64,000 bases of DNA, from positions 310,001-374,000 of the forward strand of contig NZ_LQBQ01000012.1 of NCBI RefSeq assembly GCF_001507595.1, read 5' to 3'. Each line of letters starts with the position of its first letter. The stretch's first letter is position 1. This stretch comes from Ruegeria marisrubri. Lineage in GTDB: Bacteria > Pseudomonadota > Alphaproteobacteria > Rhodobacterales > Rhodobacteraceae. The notes beneath the pieces are model-generated. The model searched no databases. It saw nothing but the letters and a program-made list of their open reading frames with translations, and was not told where the DNA came from. The position numbers were made by a program, and so were the translations under genes. Below, piece after piece: positions 7,718 to 15,653 of the stretch.

Positions 7718-9460
7718 TCAACGGGCCTCTGCCGCGTCCTCGATCCGCAACTGAACGCTCTGGCGCCCGCCCCAGGAATTGACCTCCAGCCGGCCCGCAA
7801 AATGGAACCGCGCGCCGCCGTGATTGGCCAGGCGTTCGCCCATGGGTCCGTCAAAGGCGCCAAAGGCGATGGCGTCCACTCCGCCGCTCATCCCGTCGGA
7901 GAGTGACAGTTTCAGATGGCTCTCGCCGACCCGTTTGGCAAAGCGGACCTGCAGGTCGGGCAGGGCATAGCGCGGGGCGGGGGCCCCGGCACCGAACGGG
8001 CCTGCCAGTTCGATCTGCTCCACCAGCTCGACGGTCGCGGCGCCCGGCATCAGGGTTCCGTCCAGTTTCAGGTCGGCCGGTCCCCCCTGACCCGCCCCCT
8101 GTCTGGCCAGCAGTTCCGTGAGCCGTTCCATCGCCTGTTCCAACTGGTCCCGCATCACGGTCAGGCCGGCAGCCATCTTGTGGCCGCCGCCCTTCACCAG
8201 CAGCCCTTCGGTCGCCAGCCGCTGGATCGAGGCCCCAAGATCGACGCCCGAAACCGACCGGCCCGAGCCCTTGCCCTCGTCACCGTCGAAACCGATGACG
8301 ATGGCGGGGCGGTTCGTGGCCTCCTTGAGGCGCGAGGCGACGATTCCCACGACGCCGGGATGCCAGCCCTCTCCGGCGGCCCAGACCAGCGGCCCCTCAA
8401 GCCCGCGCGCCTCGGCCTGCTCCAACGCTGCGGCGCGCACGGTGTTCTCGATCTCGCGCCGTTCACTGTTCAACGCATCCAGGCGCTGCGACAGGGCCTC
8501 GGCCTCGGTTCTGGAGTCCGTTGCCAGCAGGCGCGCCCCTAGGTCGGCCTGTCCGATGCGTCCGCCCGCATTGACGCGCGGCCCCAACAGAAAACCAAGG
8601 TGGTACGTGTTGGGCGGCGCATCCATGCGCGCGACATCCGACAGCGCGACCAGGCCGGGGCGTTGCCGCTGTGCCATCACCTTGAGTCCCTGCCGCACCA
8701 GCGCCCGGTTGGCCCCGATCAGCGGCGCCACGTCGGCCACGGTGGCCAGCGCCACCAGGTCGAGCAGACCCATCAGGTCCGGCCCCCTGGCTCCGGCCTC
8801 ACGCAACTGACGCCCGGCCTCGACCAGCATCAGGAACACCACGCCGGCGGCGCAGAGATAGCCCAGATCGCCACTTTCATCCTGCCGGTTGGGGTTCACC
8901 ACCGCCACGCAGTCCGGCAGTGTCTCGCCGCCCAGGTGGTGGTCCAGCACGATCACGTCGGCCCCTTCGGCTGCGGCGATCGGCTCGTGGCTCAGCGTGC
9001 CGCAGTCGACGCAGATGATCAGATCGTGATCCGCCGCCAGTTTTCGCATCGCCGGAACGTTTGGCCCGTAACCTTCGTCGATCCGGTCCGGCACATAGAG
9101 CGTCGCACTCAGCCCCATCTGCCGCAGCCAATCCAGCAACAACGCCGCCGAACTGCCACCATCCACATCATAGTCGGCGAAGATCGCAATCTTCTGCCGT
9201 CCCCGGACCGCCTCCAGAAACCGCGCGGCCGCCGTCTCCATGTCCTTCAGGCTCCGCGGGTCGGGCAGCAATTCCTTGAGTTTCGGATCGAGAAACCCCC
9301 GCGCTTCGATCAAGGGCACGCCCCGCCGTGCCAGCACCTGACATACGGCGCGAGGCAGATCCGTCTGCTGCGCCATCATCTCCGAGGCGCGTTCCACCTC
9401 GATGGAAGGCCCGACCCAGCGCCGCCCCGTCAGCGACCGTTCAACCCCAAGAAAGCTCAA
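7718..9460 (-). CDS. recJ: Single-stranded-DNA-specific exonuclease RecJ
   Basis: This 580-residue 5'-3' ssDNA exonuclease acts in recombination and mismatch repair. The DHH-family motifs are intact: DYDVDGGSS (Asp96, Asp98, Asp100), DCGTLSHEP, DHH at 173-175, then the DHHA1 domain with RVNAGGRIG and VVKGGGHKMAAGLT-like segments. The start appears to be TTG at 9460: the conserved RecJ N-terminus (FLGVERSLTGRRW) begins right there, no ATG lies upstream in frame, and an AGGCAGGA stretch precedes it. It is the last gene of the hom-glpX-recJ series, 111 bp after glpX. Confidence 0.95.
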   Translation of the reverse strand: MSFLGVERSLTGRRWVGPSIEVERASEMMAQQTDLPRAVCQVLARRGVPLIEARGFLDPKLKELLPDPRSLKDMETAAARFLEAVRGRQKIAIFADYDVDGGSSAALLLDWLRQMGLSATLYVPDRIDEGYGPNVPAMRKLAADHDLIICVDCGTLSHEPIAAAEGADVIVLDHHLGGETLPDCVAVVNPNRQDESGDLGYLCAAGVVFLMLVEAGRQLREAGARGPDLMGLLDLVALATVADVAPLIGANRALVRQGLKVMAQRQRPGLVALSDVARMDAPPNTYHLGFLLGPRVNAGGRIGQADLGARLLATDSRTEAEALSQRLDALNSERREIENTVRAAALEQAEARGLEGPLVWAAGEGWHPGVVGIVASRLKEATNRPAIVIGFDGDEGKGSGRSVSGVDLGASIQRLATEGLLVKGGGHKMAAGLTVMRDQLEQAMERLTELLARQGAGQGGPADLKLDGTLMPGAATVELVEQIELAGPFGAGAPAPRYALPDLQVRFAKRVGESHLKLSLSDGMSGGVDAIAFGAFDGPMGERLANHGGARFHFAGRLEVNSWGGRQSVQLRIEDAAEAR

Positions 9461-9506
9461 TATCCTGCCTCATGCGTCAAGGCCGGACCCAATCCGGACC
9501 CGGCCT

Positions 9507-9530
9507 CTTCATCTTTTCACAAATACTCCC
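9507..9530 (-). repeat. Intergenic GAGTATTT...GATGAAG repeat element, copy 1
   Basis: This 24-bp minus-strand sequence begins GGGAGTATTT and ends AAAAGATGAAG. It matches the plus-strand sequence at 19044-19067 in 20 of 24 positions. Both copies lie just downstream of a stop codon inside an operon (here glpX, there soxB). This copy directly follows a strong hairpin at 9530-9563. Confidence 0.6.
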
Positions 9531-9563
9531 GCCGGAGGCTGCGGCGCAAGCCGCATTCCGGCG
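9530..9563 (-). terminator. GNRA-capped hairpin downstream of glpX
   Basis: There is a perfect outer stem CGCCGGA/TCCGGCG (9530-9536 with 9557-9563) and an inner stem TGCGGC/GCCGCA (9540-9545 with 9550-9555). The loop reads GCAA on the plus strand. No U-run follows on the minus strand, so it may be an RNA-processing or stabilising hairpin, or a partial terminator, between glpX and recJ. Confidence 0.45.
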
Positions 9564-9571
9564 CCACCGGG

Positions 9572-10537
9572 TCACACAGGCGTGCGATAGGTCATCCGGC
9601 GCACCGATCCGGTCTTGGACCGCATCAGCAGCGTGGTGGTCTCGACCCAGCCCGGCTCACGCTTGATGCGCGGCAGAAGCGACCCGCCGGTCACGCCGGT
9701 CGCGGCAAAGATCACGTCCGCCGTCACCATCTCGTCGCGCGAATAGACGCGGTCCAGATCGGTGATGCCCGCCTTGGCGGCGCGGCCACGCTCGTCGTCG
9801 TTGCGGAACAACAGACGGCCATAGATCTGCCCGCCCATGCATTTCAGAGCCGCAGCGGCCAGAACGCCCTCGGGGGCGCCACCCTGGCCCATATACATGT
9901 CGATGCCGGTCACCTCGCTTTCGGCGCAATGCATGACGCCGGCCACGTCGCCATCGGTGATCAGGCGGATCGCCGCACCAGTCTCGCGCACCTCGGCGAT
10001 CATCGCCTCATGGCGCGGACGCTCCAGAATGCACACGGTGATGTCTTCGGTCGAGCAGCCCTTGGCCTTGGCCAGCGCCTCGACACGCTCGCGCGGGCTC
10101 ATGTCCAGTGACACCACGCCCTGCGGCAGGCCCGGGCCAACCGCCAGCTTGTTCATGTAGACATCCGGCGCGTGCAGCATCGAGCCGCGCGGCCCCATGG
10201 CAATCACGGTCAGTGCGTTGGGCATGTCCTTGGCGGTCAGCGTCGTGCCTTCCAGCGGGTCCAGCGCGATGTCCACGCCGGGGCCGTTGCCGGTGCCGAC
10301 CTCTTCGCCGATATACAGCATCGGCGCCTCGTCGCGTTCGCCTTCGCCGATCACCACGACGCCTGCAATGTCCAGCAGGTTGAGCTGTTCGCGCATGGCG
10401 TTCACAGCAGCCTGATCGGCCGCTTTTTCATCGCCGCGCCCCACCAGCGAGGCCGAGGCCAAAGCGGCCTGTTCCGCCACGCGTGCCAGTCCCAGCGACA
10501 GCATGCGGTCGTTGAAGTCGATCTTGGCTGCGTTCAT
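9572..10537 (-). CDS. glpX: Class II fructose-1,6-bisphosphatase
   Basis: This 321-residue metal-dependent phosphatase of the GlpX family converts fructose 1,6-bisphosphate to fructose 6-phosphate in gluconeogenesis. Typical segments are seen: GRGDEKAADQAAVNAMR, VVIGEGERDEAPMLYIGE, and DIALDPLEGTTLTAKDMPNAL (metal and phosphate site). The ATG is at 10537. It lies 79 bp after hom and before recJ on the same strand, an arrangement common in Rhodobacteraceae. No class I Fbp is visible in the window. Confidence 0.95.
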   Translation of the reverse strand: MNAAKIDFNDRMLSLGLARVAEQAALASASLVGRGDEKAADQAAVNAMREQLNLLDIAGVVVIGEGERDEAPMLYIGEEVGTGNGPGVDIALDPLEGTTLTAKDMPNALTVIAMGPRGSMLHAPDVYMNKLAVGPGLPQGVVSLDMSPRERVEALAKAKGCSTEDITVCILERPRHEAMIAEVRETGAAIRLITDGDVAGVMHCAESEVTGIDMYMGQGGAPEGVLAAAALKCMGGQIYGRLLFRNDDERGRAAKAGITDLDRVYSRDEMVTADVIFAATGVTGGSLLPRIKREPGWVETTTLLMRSKTGSVRRMTYRTPV

Positions 10538-10616
10538 TTTCCGATTATCCCTTGGTCAAGAAGACGTTTGATTTGGCATAGCCCGGCCTTGGCCGGGGTC
10601 GCAAGAGGCGAGGCCG

Positions 10617-11903
10617 TCAGACCTGTTCGATCCGCAGGGCCACCGGCTCTCCGGCGACGACGTCGGTTGCTCTGAAACCGTCGAGCGCCACATCCAGCGC
10701 GGCCCGGGTCGTTTTGTGCGTGACGATCAGCACCGGCGCGGTGCTTTCCGTGTGTCCGTATTGGCGCATCCGGTCGATCGAAACGCCCGCGTCCCCGAGA
10801 ATCGCGGCGATCTTGGCCAGCGCGCCGGGCTTGTCTAGCAGCGACAGCCGCAGGTAGTAGGGCGCGGGCAGGCCGACCCGGGCAGCGGGCAGTTTCTTCA
10901 GCGTCGTCGCCGGCTGGCCGAAGGTCGGGATGCGCAGACCGCGTGCAAGGTCGCAGATGTCGCCCAGGACCGCGCTGGCGGTGGGGCCTTCGCCCGCGCC
11001 GGGGCCGCGCAGCACGATCTGCTCGACCGCGTCGCCTTCGATGACGACCATGTTGGTGCCGCCCTCGAGCTGGCCCAGGGGCGAGTCGCTTGGCACCAGG
11101 CAGGGCTGCATCCGTTGCACCAAGCCACGGGCGCTGCGTTGCGCCACGCCCAACAGTTTGATCCGATATCCCATGTCGGCGGCCTGATGGATGTCGTCGA
11201 GGCTGATATGTTCGATGCCTTCGATCTCGATGCCCTTGAAATTCGGCTTGGTGCCAAAGGCGATCGCCGCCAGCAGGGCCAGTTTGTGCGCGGCGTCGAT
11301 GCCGCCCACGTCCAGGTTGGGGTCGGCTTCGAGATAACCCAGCTGGGCGCATTCCTCGAACAGGGCATTGTAGCCCAGCCCCTCGGACTGCATCCGGGTC
11401 AGGATGTAGTTGCAGGTGCCGTTCATCACGCCCATGACGCGGGTGATCTCGTTGCCCGCAAGCCCTTCGGTCAGCGCCTTGATGACGGGGATGCCACCGG
11501 CCACGGCGGCCTCGAAACGGATCACGCGGCCGGCTGCCTCGGCCTGCTCGGCCAAGGCCTGCCCGTGAATCGCCAGCAGGGCCTTGTTCGCTGTGACGAC
11601 ATCCTTTCCAGTGGCCAGAGCGGTCTCGACAGCAGCCTTTGCCGGGCCGTTTTCGCCGCCCATCAACTCGACGAACACGTCGATGTCATCGCGCCGGGCC
11701 AGAGCGACAGGGTCGGTTTCCCATTCATATCCCGACAGGTTCACCCCGCGGTCCTTGCCCTGATCACGGGCCGATACGGCAACGATCTGGAGGGGGCGCC
11801 CGGTGCGCAATTCCAGCAGTTCAGCCTGTCGGCGAATGATCTTGACGACGCCGACACCGACGGTTCCCAAACCGGCAATTCCCAACCGCAGCGCCTGTGT
11901 CAT
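10617..11903 (-). CDS. hom: Homoserine dehydrogenase
   Basis: This 428-residue protein reduces aspartate semialdehyde to homoserine for methionine, threonine and isoleucine synthesis. It has the NAD(P) site GIAGLGTVGVGVV at the N-terminus, the catalytic-domain segments VVTANKALLA and GVMNGTCNYILT, and a C-terminal ACT domain (YYLRLSLLDKPGALAKIAAIL) that usually gives threonine feedback control. It is monofunctional, with no fused aspartokinase. The ATG is at 11903. It is the first gene of the hom-glpX-recJ series; I saw no leader peptide or riboswitch in the 139 bp before it. Confidence 0.96.
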   Translation of the reverse strand: MTQALRLGIAGLGTVGVGVVKIIRRQAELLELRTGRPLQIVAVSARDQGKDRGVNLSGYEWETDPVALARRDDIDVFVELMGGENGPAKAAVETALATGKDVVTANKALLAIHGQALAEQAEAAGRVIRFEAAVAGGIPVIKALTEGLAGNEITRVMGVMNGTCNYILTRMQSEGLGYNALFEECAQLGYLEADPNLDVGGIDAAHKLALLAAIAFGTKPNFKGIEIEGIEHISLDDIHQAADMGYRIKLLGVAQRSARGLVQRMQPCLVPSDSPLGQLEGGTNMVVIEGDAVEQIVLRGPGAGEGPTASAVLGDICDLARGLRIPTFGQPATTLKKLPAARVGLPAPYYLRLSLLDKPGALAKIAAILGDAGVSIDRMRQYGHTESTAPVLIVTHKTTRAALDVALDGFRATDVVAGEPVALRIEQV

Positions 11904-12042
11904 CCTGTCTGTCCCTTTCCGCTCGCATACGGGCCGTTGACGGCACGTCCTTTGCCCGGTGCCTTATCCGGTTCGGCGCAGCGGCGCAATCCACCTGATG
12001 TCACTGAGTGGCCGAACGTGTGACAGAGGCTTGCGGTCAACC

Positions 12043-12288
12043 TCAGTCGATGTCGCGGGCATTCAGGGCCTTGGCCCGTTTGTCGAGCGTTTCACTCCGC
12101 CGGGCCAGCTCCTCTTCGACCTCCTTGGCCTCGTCCTTGGGGCTGACGGGCGGGCCAAGAGTTTCCTGCAAAGGCGTCAGAGCCGGGTATTTCGCCCTCA
12201 GAAGCGCCGGCGTTTCCTGCTCGTCGAGTTCGGGGATCTGAGTACACCCGGCAGCGGCGACAAGCAGGATCAATGGCAGGTGCTTCAT
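12043..12288 (-). CDS. Small predicted lipoprotein
   Basis: This 81-residue protein has an N-terminal signal ending in a lipobox (LILLVAAAGC, Cys at residue 15), so it is probably a lipid-anchored envelope protein. The mature part is charged and helical, with a likely coiled coil near the C-terminus (EAKEVEEELARRSETLDKRAKALNA). I do not recognise the family. It lies upstream of hom on the same strand, 139 bp away, so co-transcription is possible but not needed. Confidence 0.7.
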   Translation of the reverse strand: MKHLPLILLVAAAGCTQIPELDEQETPALLRAKYPALTPLQETLGPPVSPKDEAKEVEEELARRSETLDKRAKALNARDID

Positions 12289-12359
12289 TTCTGTCCCTTC
12301 GGGTGCGTGCAGTCTGGTTGTTGCACTTTTTGCCCAGGTGGTTCAAGCGGGGTTCTATT

Positions 12360-12373
12360 TGAACATATGTTCA
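12360..12373. promoter_or_regulatory. Palindromic operator in front of TetR gene
   Basis: TGAACATATGTTCA is a perfect 14-bp palindrome. It extends to 22 bp (12356-12377) with one mismatched pair and lies 14 bp before the ATG of the TetR gene at 12388. Its size and symmetry fit a TetR dimer site for autoregulation. Confidence 0.7.
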
Positions 12374-12387
12374 TATAACGTGACGCC

Positions 12388-12975
12388 ATGGCACGTACCC
12401 AAGGTTCCCATTCCGATATCACCGGCCCGCGCATCCGGAAGGCGGCGTTGAAATTGTTTGCTCAGCACGGCTATGCGGCGGTTTCCATGCGGCAGATTGC
12501 TGGTGAAGTCGGGGTGCAGGCCGGGGCGCTGTACAACTACACGCCGGACAAGCAAAGCCTGCTGTTCGGCCTGATGCACGCGCATATGGACGAGTTGTTG
12601 TCGGCGCGCGCGGCGCTGCCGCCTGTGGACGGCCCGCTGGAAGAACTCAAACAGTTCGTGGGGTTTCACATCCGGTTCCACCTTGAACGCCCGGATGAGG
12701 TTTTCATCGCCTATATGGAGTTGCGCAACCTGACGCCGGAAAATTTCGCCATGATCGAGGCGCTGCGCCGGACATACGAGGACGATCTGGAAGGCATCTT
12801 GCGCGAAGGTGTGGCCCAGGGCGTGTTTGCCGTGCCGGATACCAAGATTGCGACGCTGGCGGTGATTGCCATGCTCAACGGTGTCAACACCTGGTATCGC
12901 AGCGGAGGTCGCCTGTCGCTGGATGAGGTCGAGACCATCTACTGGGACATGGTGCGCAAGGCGGTCGCGCGGTAA
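12388..12975 (+). CDS. TetR/AcrR family transcriptional regulator
   Basis: This 195-residue regulator has an N-terminal TetR DNA-binding domain (AALKLFAQHGYAAVSMRQIAGEVG, then GALYNYTPDKQSLL) and a C-terminal TetR_C-like ligand domain. It is alone on its strand: the lipoprotein gene is divergent and pirin is convergent. The 14-bp palindrome at 12360-12373 almost touches its start, indicating autorepression, and could also affect the divergent gene. Related proteins often control fatty acid or acyl-CoA genes, but no such target is next to it, so the function is open. Confidence 0.88.
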   Translation: MARTQGSHSDITGPRIRKAALKLFAQHGYAAVSMRQIAGEVGVQAGALYNYTPDKQSLLFGLMHAHMDELLSARAALPPVDGPLEELKQFVGFHIRFHLERPDEVFIAYMELRNLTPENFAMIEALRRTYEDDLEGILREGVAQGVFAVPDTKIATLAVIAMLNGVNTWYRSGGRLSLDEVETIYWDMVRKAVAR

Positions 12976-13016
12976 TCAGGCTGCGTCCCGCGTCAGATTG
13001 CAATACCATCTACCGA

Positions 13017-13928
13017 TCAATGCGCAGGCCGGATGAAGGTGCCGTTGCGCAGCTCTTTGAAAGCCTGCCGCAGCTCGTCTTGGGTGTTCATCACGATCGG
13101 CCCGTGCCACGCCACCGGCTCGGCGATCGGTGCACCCGAGATCAGCAGAAAGCGCACGCCTTCCGGGCCGGCCTGCACGGTGATTTCGTCTCCGGTGCCA
13201 AAACGCACCAGCGTGCGGTCGCCGGACATGTCGCGGATGTTCAACTCTTGCCCGGCCACTTCCTTTTCCAGCAGCACGCCGGTCGGGGCCGAGGCATCGG
13301 CAAAGGCGCCTTGCCCTTCGAACACATAGGCGAAGGCGCGGCGGTAAGTGTCTATGCGGAAGGTCTTTTTGACGCCTGCAGGCACGAAGACATCCAAGTA
13401 TTGCGGGTCGGCGGCGATGCCGTCCACCGGCCCGGTCTTGCCCCAGAACTCGCCCACGATGACCCGGACACGGGTTCCGTCATCGTCGATGACCTCGGGA
13501 ATGTCGCGGCTGCTGACGTCCTGGTAGCGTGGCGCGGTCATCTTTTGGCTCGAGGGCAGGTTGCCCCAGAGCTGGAAGCCATGCATCTGCCCGGTGGCGT
13601 TTCCCCTGGGCATTTCCTGATGCAGGATGCCGGAACCCGCCGTCATCCATTGCACGTCGCCTGCGCCCAGCGTTCCCGAGTTGCCCAGCGAGTCGCTGTG
13701 CTCGACGGTTCCGGCCAGAACGTAGGTGATCGTTTCGATGCCGCGATGCGGATGCCACGGGAACCCGCGCATGTAGTCCGCTGGGTGTTCGTTGCGGAAA
13801 TCGTCGAACAGCAGGAACGGGTCCAACTCGGTCGGGTCCTGAAACCCGAAGGCGCGGTGCAGCCTGACGCCCGCACCTTCGATTGCCGGGGTTGCCTTGC
13901 GTGTTTCCAGTATCGGTCGAATGGACAT
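13017..13928 (-). CDS. Pirin family protein (cupin)
   Basis: This 303-residue bicupin protein has the pirin N-terminal signature PWHPHRGIETITYVLAGTVEH and the second metal-site segment GSGILHQEMP (about residues 54-100), with the His and Glu residues used to bind Fe. It also has a pirin C-terminal cupin. Some pirins are quercetin 2,3-dioxygenases and others bind regulators; sequence alone does not separate these. It is a single gene, convergent with the TetR gene, with 41 bp between the stops. The ATG is at 13928 with GGAGG-like bases upstream on the minus strand. Confidence 0.88.
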   Translation of the reverse strand: MSIRPILETRKATPAIEGAGVRLHRAFGFQDPTELDPFLLFDDFRNEHPADYMRGFPWHPHRGIETITYVLAGTVEHSDSLGNSGTLGAGDVQWMTAGSGILHQEMPRGNATGQMHGFQLWGNLPSSQKMTAPRYQDVSSRDIPEVIDDDGTRVRVIVGEFWGKTGPVDGIAADPQYLDVFVPAGVKKTFRIDTYRRAFAYVFEGQGAFADASAPTGVLLEKEVAGQELNIRDMSGDRTLVRFGTGDEITVQAGPEGVRFLLISGAPIAEPVAWHGPIVMNTQDELRQAFKELRNGTFIRPAH

Positions 13929-14096
13929 GAGACCTCCTTCGTGTTGTCTGCCAATCTAGATCCTGAGGTCATGCAATCAATTCGCACCGCAGCACCGGTG
14001 CTGTGCGGATTTGCAGATGGACCGGTTCGAAAGGTTCCCCTGTTGCACGGCGCGAATTCAGAGTAAGGGAGGCAGAAAGTCTGACCGGAGGTATGG

Positions 14097-14567
14097 ATGC
14101 AGGACGAGGTTCTGGCGGTGGTCGAAGCATCGGCGCCGCGGCGCTGGATGGGGGTGGGGATGCTCGTTGTCGTGGGGGCTCTGCTGATCTACGTGGCTTT
14201 GGCCACGCCTCCCGCGCCGGGTTGGCAGTTGTTCCTGATCGTGACCGGCGGTCTGGCCCTGTGGCTGGCGCAGCGGTTGTATCAGGCGACCCTCCACCGG
14301 ATCGAGCTGACCGAACGCGAACTGCGCTGCAGCAGCGGAGTGGTCATCGCGAGGGTCGAGGATGTCGAGGCGATGGACCGCGGCGTTTTCGCATTCAAGC
14401 CGTCAAACGGGTTTCTTGTGCGCACCCGGGAACCGGGTGAGCGGGCGTGGGCGCCGGGGCTTTGGTGGCGCGTGGGACGGCGCGTGGGCATTGGCGGCGT
14501 CGTCGCCGCCTCTCAGACCAAGTTCATGTCCGAAGTGCTTGCCGCCCTGATCGCGCAGCGCGACTAG
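14097..14567 (+). CDS. Hypothetical protein with two transmembrane segments
   Basis: This 156-residue protein has two adjacent membrane helices at about residues 17-36 and 43-60, followed by a soluble C-terminal domain of mixed strands that could be a small PH-like fold. I do not recognise the family with certainty. The start at 14097 is supported by GGAGG five bases upstream. It ends overlapping the 3' end of the convergent TadE-like gene by 4 bp. The context gives no function. Confidence 0.65.
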   Translation: MQDEVLAVVEASAPRRWMGVGMLVVVGALLIYVALATPPAPGWQLFLIVTGGLALWLAQRLYQATLHRIELTERELRCSSGVVIARVEDVEAMDRGVFAFKPSNGFLVRTREPGERAWAPGLWWRVGRRVGIGGVVAASQTKFMSEVLAALIAQRD

Positions 14568-15115
14568 ACGTTCGCCTTGATGTTGTTGGCGAAACGCGGC
14601 CGGGTGAAGACAAAGTTCTTCAACTCGATATTGTCGAGACCAACCCGGAACGGCGGGACGAACGTATTCGAGGTTTCAACGAGAATCAGCGTGCCCTGAT
14701 CCGACATCGGCGGCAGAAGATCCTTGTATTCAGGCATGTCCGCATCCGTCAGCTTTTCGGTATAGCCGCCGCGAATGGCGGACCAGCTGACGGTGTGGCG
14801 GTCTGTGTCCGCGTCATACAGGACAAGGGAGATCCGCATTTTCAGGTTGGACTGGTTGCGGACCATCAGGGCAAACATATCCTCCATCGAGTCCATGTAG
14901 ACGCTGTTGAGTTCCCGGGTCTCCCGGGAAATCAGGTCGCCGATCGTGTAGGCGGCCTTTACGTTCGAGGCGCTCTGCCGGTAGCCCTCGAAAAAGGTAT
15001 AGCCGGCCAGGATCGCCCAGAACAGGATCGGGACGATGATCAATGCTTCGAGGACGATGGAGCCCTCTTCTTGTGCCGCAAAGCGTTTCATTCGATGGGT
15101 CAGAAGTTTCATCAT
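14564..15115 (-). CDS. TadE-like pseudopilin-type envelope protein
   Basis: This 183-residue protein has a short basic N-terminus followed by EEGSIVLEALIIVPILFWAIL, the Glu-containing prepilin-like hydrophobic stretch of TadE/TadG minor pseudopilins. The rest is probably periplasmic. It is the third gene of a three-gene unit (vWA protein, TadE-like, this one) and starts 4 bp after the preceding stop. Such genes normally accompany tad/flp pilus operons; no cpaABCEF-like genes are in this window. Confidence 0.75.
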   Translation of the reverse strand: MMKLLTHRMKRFAAQEEGSIVLEALIIVPILFWAILAGYTFFEGYRQSASNVKAAYTIGDLISRETRELNSVYMDSMEDMFALMVRNQSNLKMRISLVLYDADTDRHTVSWSAIRGGYTEKLTDADMPEYKDLLPPMSDQGTLILVETSNTFVPPFRVGLDNIELKNFVFTRPRFANNIKANV

Positions 15116-15119
15116 GGCG

Positions 15120-15653
15120 TCAAATCGGCTCTTGAACGAAGACTGTCGTTGCAGTCAGGGCGTATTGACCCTCGGCATTGGCCAGAGCCTTGCCCATTGC
15201 TGACGTGGGGAAGACGGGGTTGATCTTGGCGCAGGCGCGCAGGACCATCAGCTCGTTTTCCTGCCCGTTGTGGAACGCCCGGACCGGGCGGACCTCTTCG
15301 GACAGATCGGTGCAGTCCGGTTCCGCTGGGATCGTGACCTGGGCAAAGGGATCCTGCCGAACCATTTCCAGCCTCATGTTTGCCGAGCAGTCGCTGATGA
15401 AAGTAGCTCGGTCGCAGATGAACCGCTTGATATCGTCATGCTGCATGTTTGCGCCGGTGTTCAGGCGGATGTCGCGGACGGTCAGGTCGACCGCGCGCTC
15501 AAGCTGCGCATGTTTCAGCGTCATGAGCGCAAGTTCGACCCCCGACAGCACCAGGAACATGAAAGCCGGAAAGACGATCACGAACTCGATCGTGGCGGTG
15601 CCGTTTTCCCGGCGACGGAACCGTTGCAGGTTGGAAATCAGACCTTTGATCAT
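15120..15653 (-). CDS. TadE family protein
   Basis: This 177-residue protein has the TadE signature RRRENGTATIEFVIVFPAFM at about residues 13-32, with the Glu that follows the prepilin cleavage region, then a single membrane helix and a periplasmic domain with several cysteines (IC, DC, DC, AC). The start codon overlaps the stop of the vWA gene (ATGA at 15650-15653). It is likely processed and assembled with its two neighbours, as tight-adherence minor pilins are. Confidence 0.82.
   Translation of the reverse strand: MIKGLISNLQRFRRRENGTATIEFVIVFPAFMFLVLSGVELALMTLKHAQLERAVDLTVRDIRLNTGANMQHDDIKRFICDRATFISDCSANMRLEMVRQDPFAQVTIPAEPDCTDLSEEVRPVRAFHNGQENELMVLRACAKINPVFPTSAMGKALANAEGQYALTATTVFVQEPI

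Noticed and set aside
12341..12355. GTTC-N7-GTTC match as a second SOS box
   Set aside because: The spacer is GC-rich, the downstream gene is a TetR regulator with its own palindrome, and one chance match per strand is expected in 64 kb.
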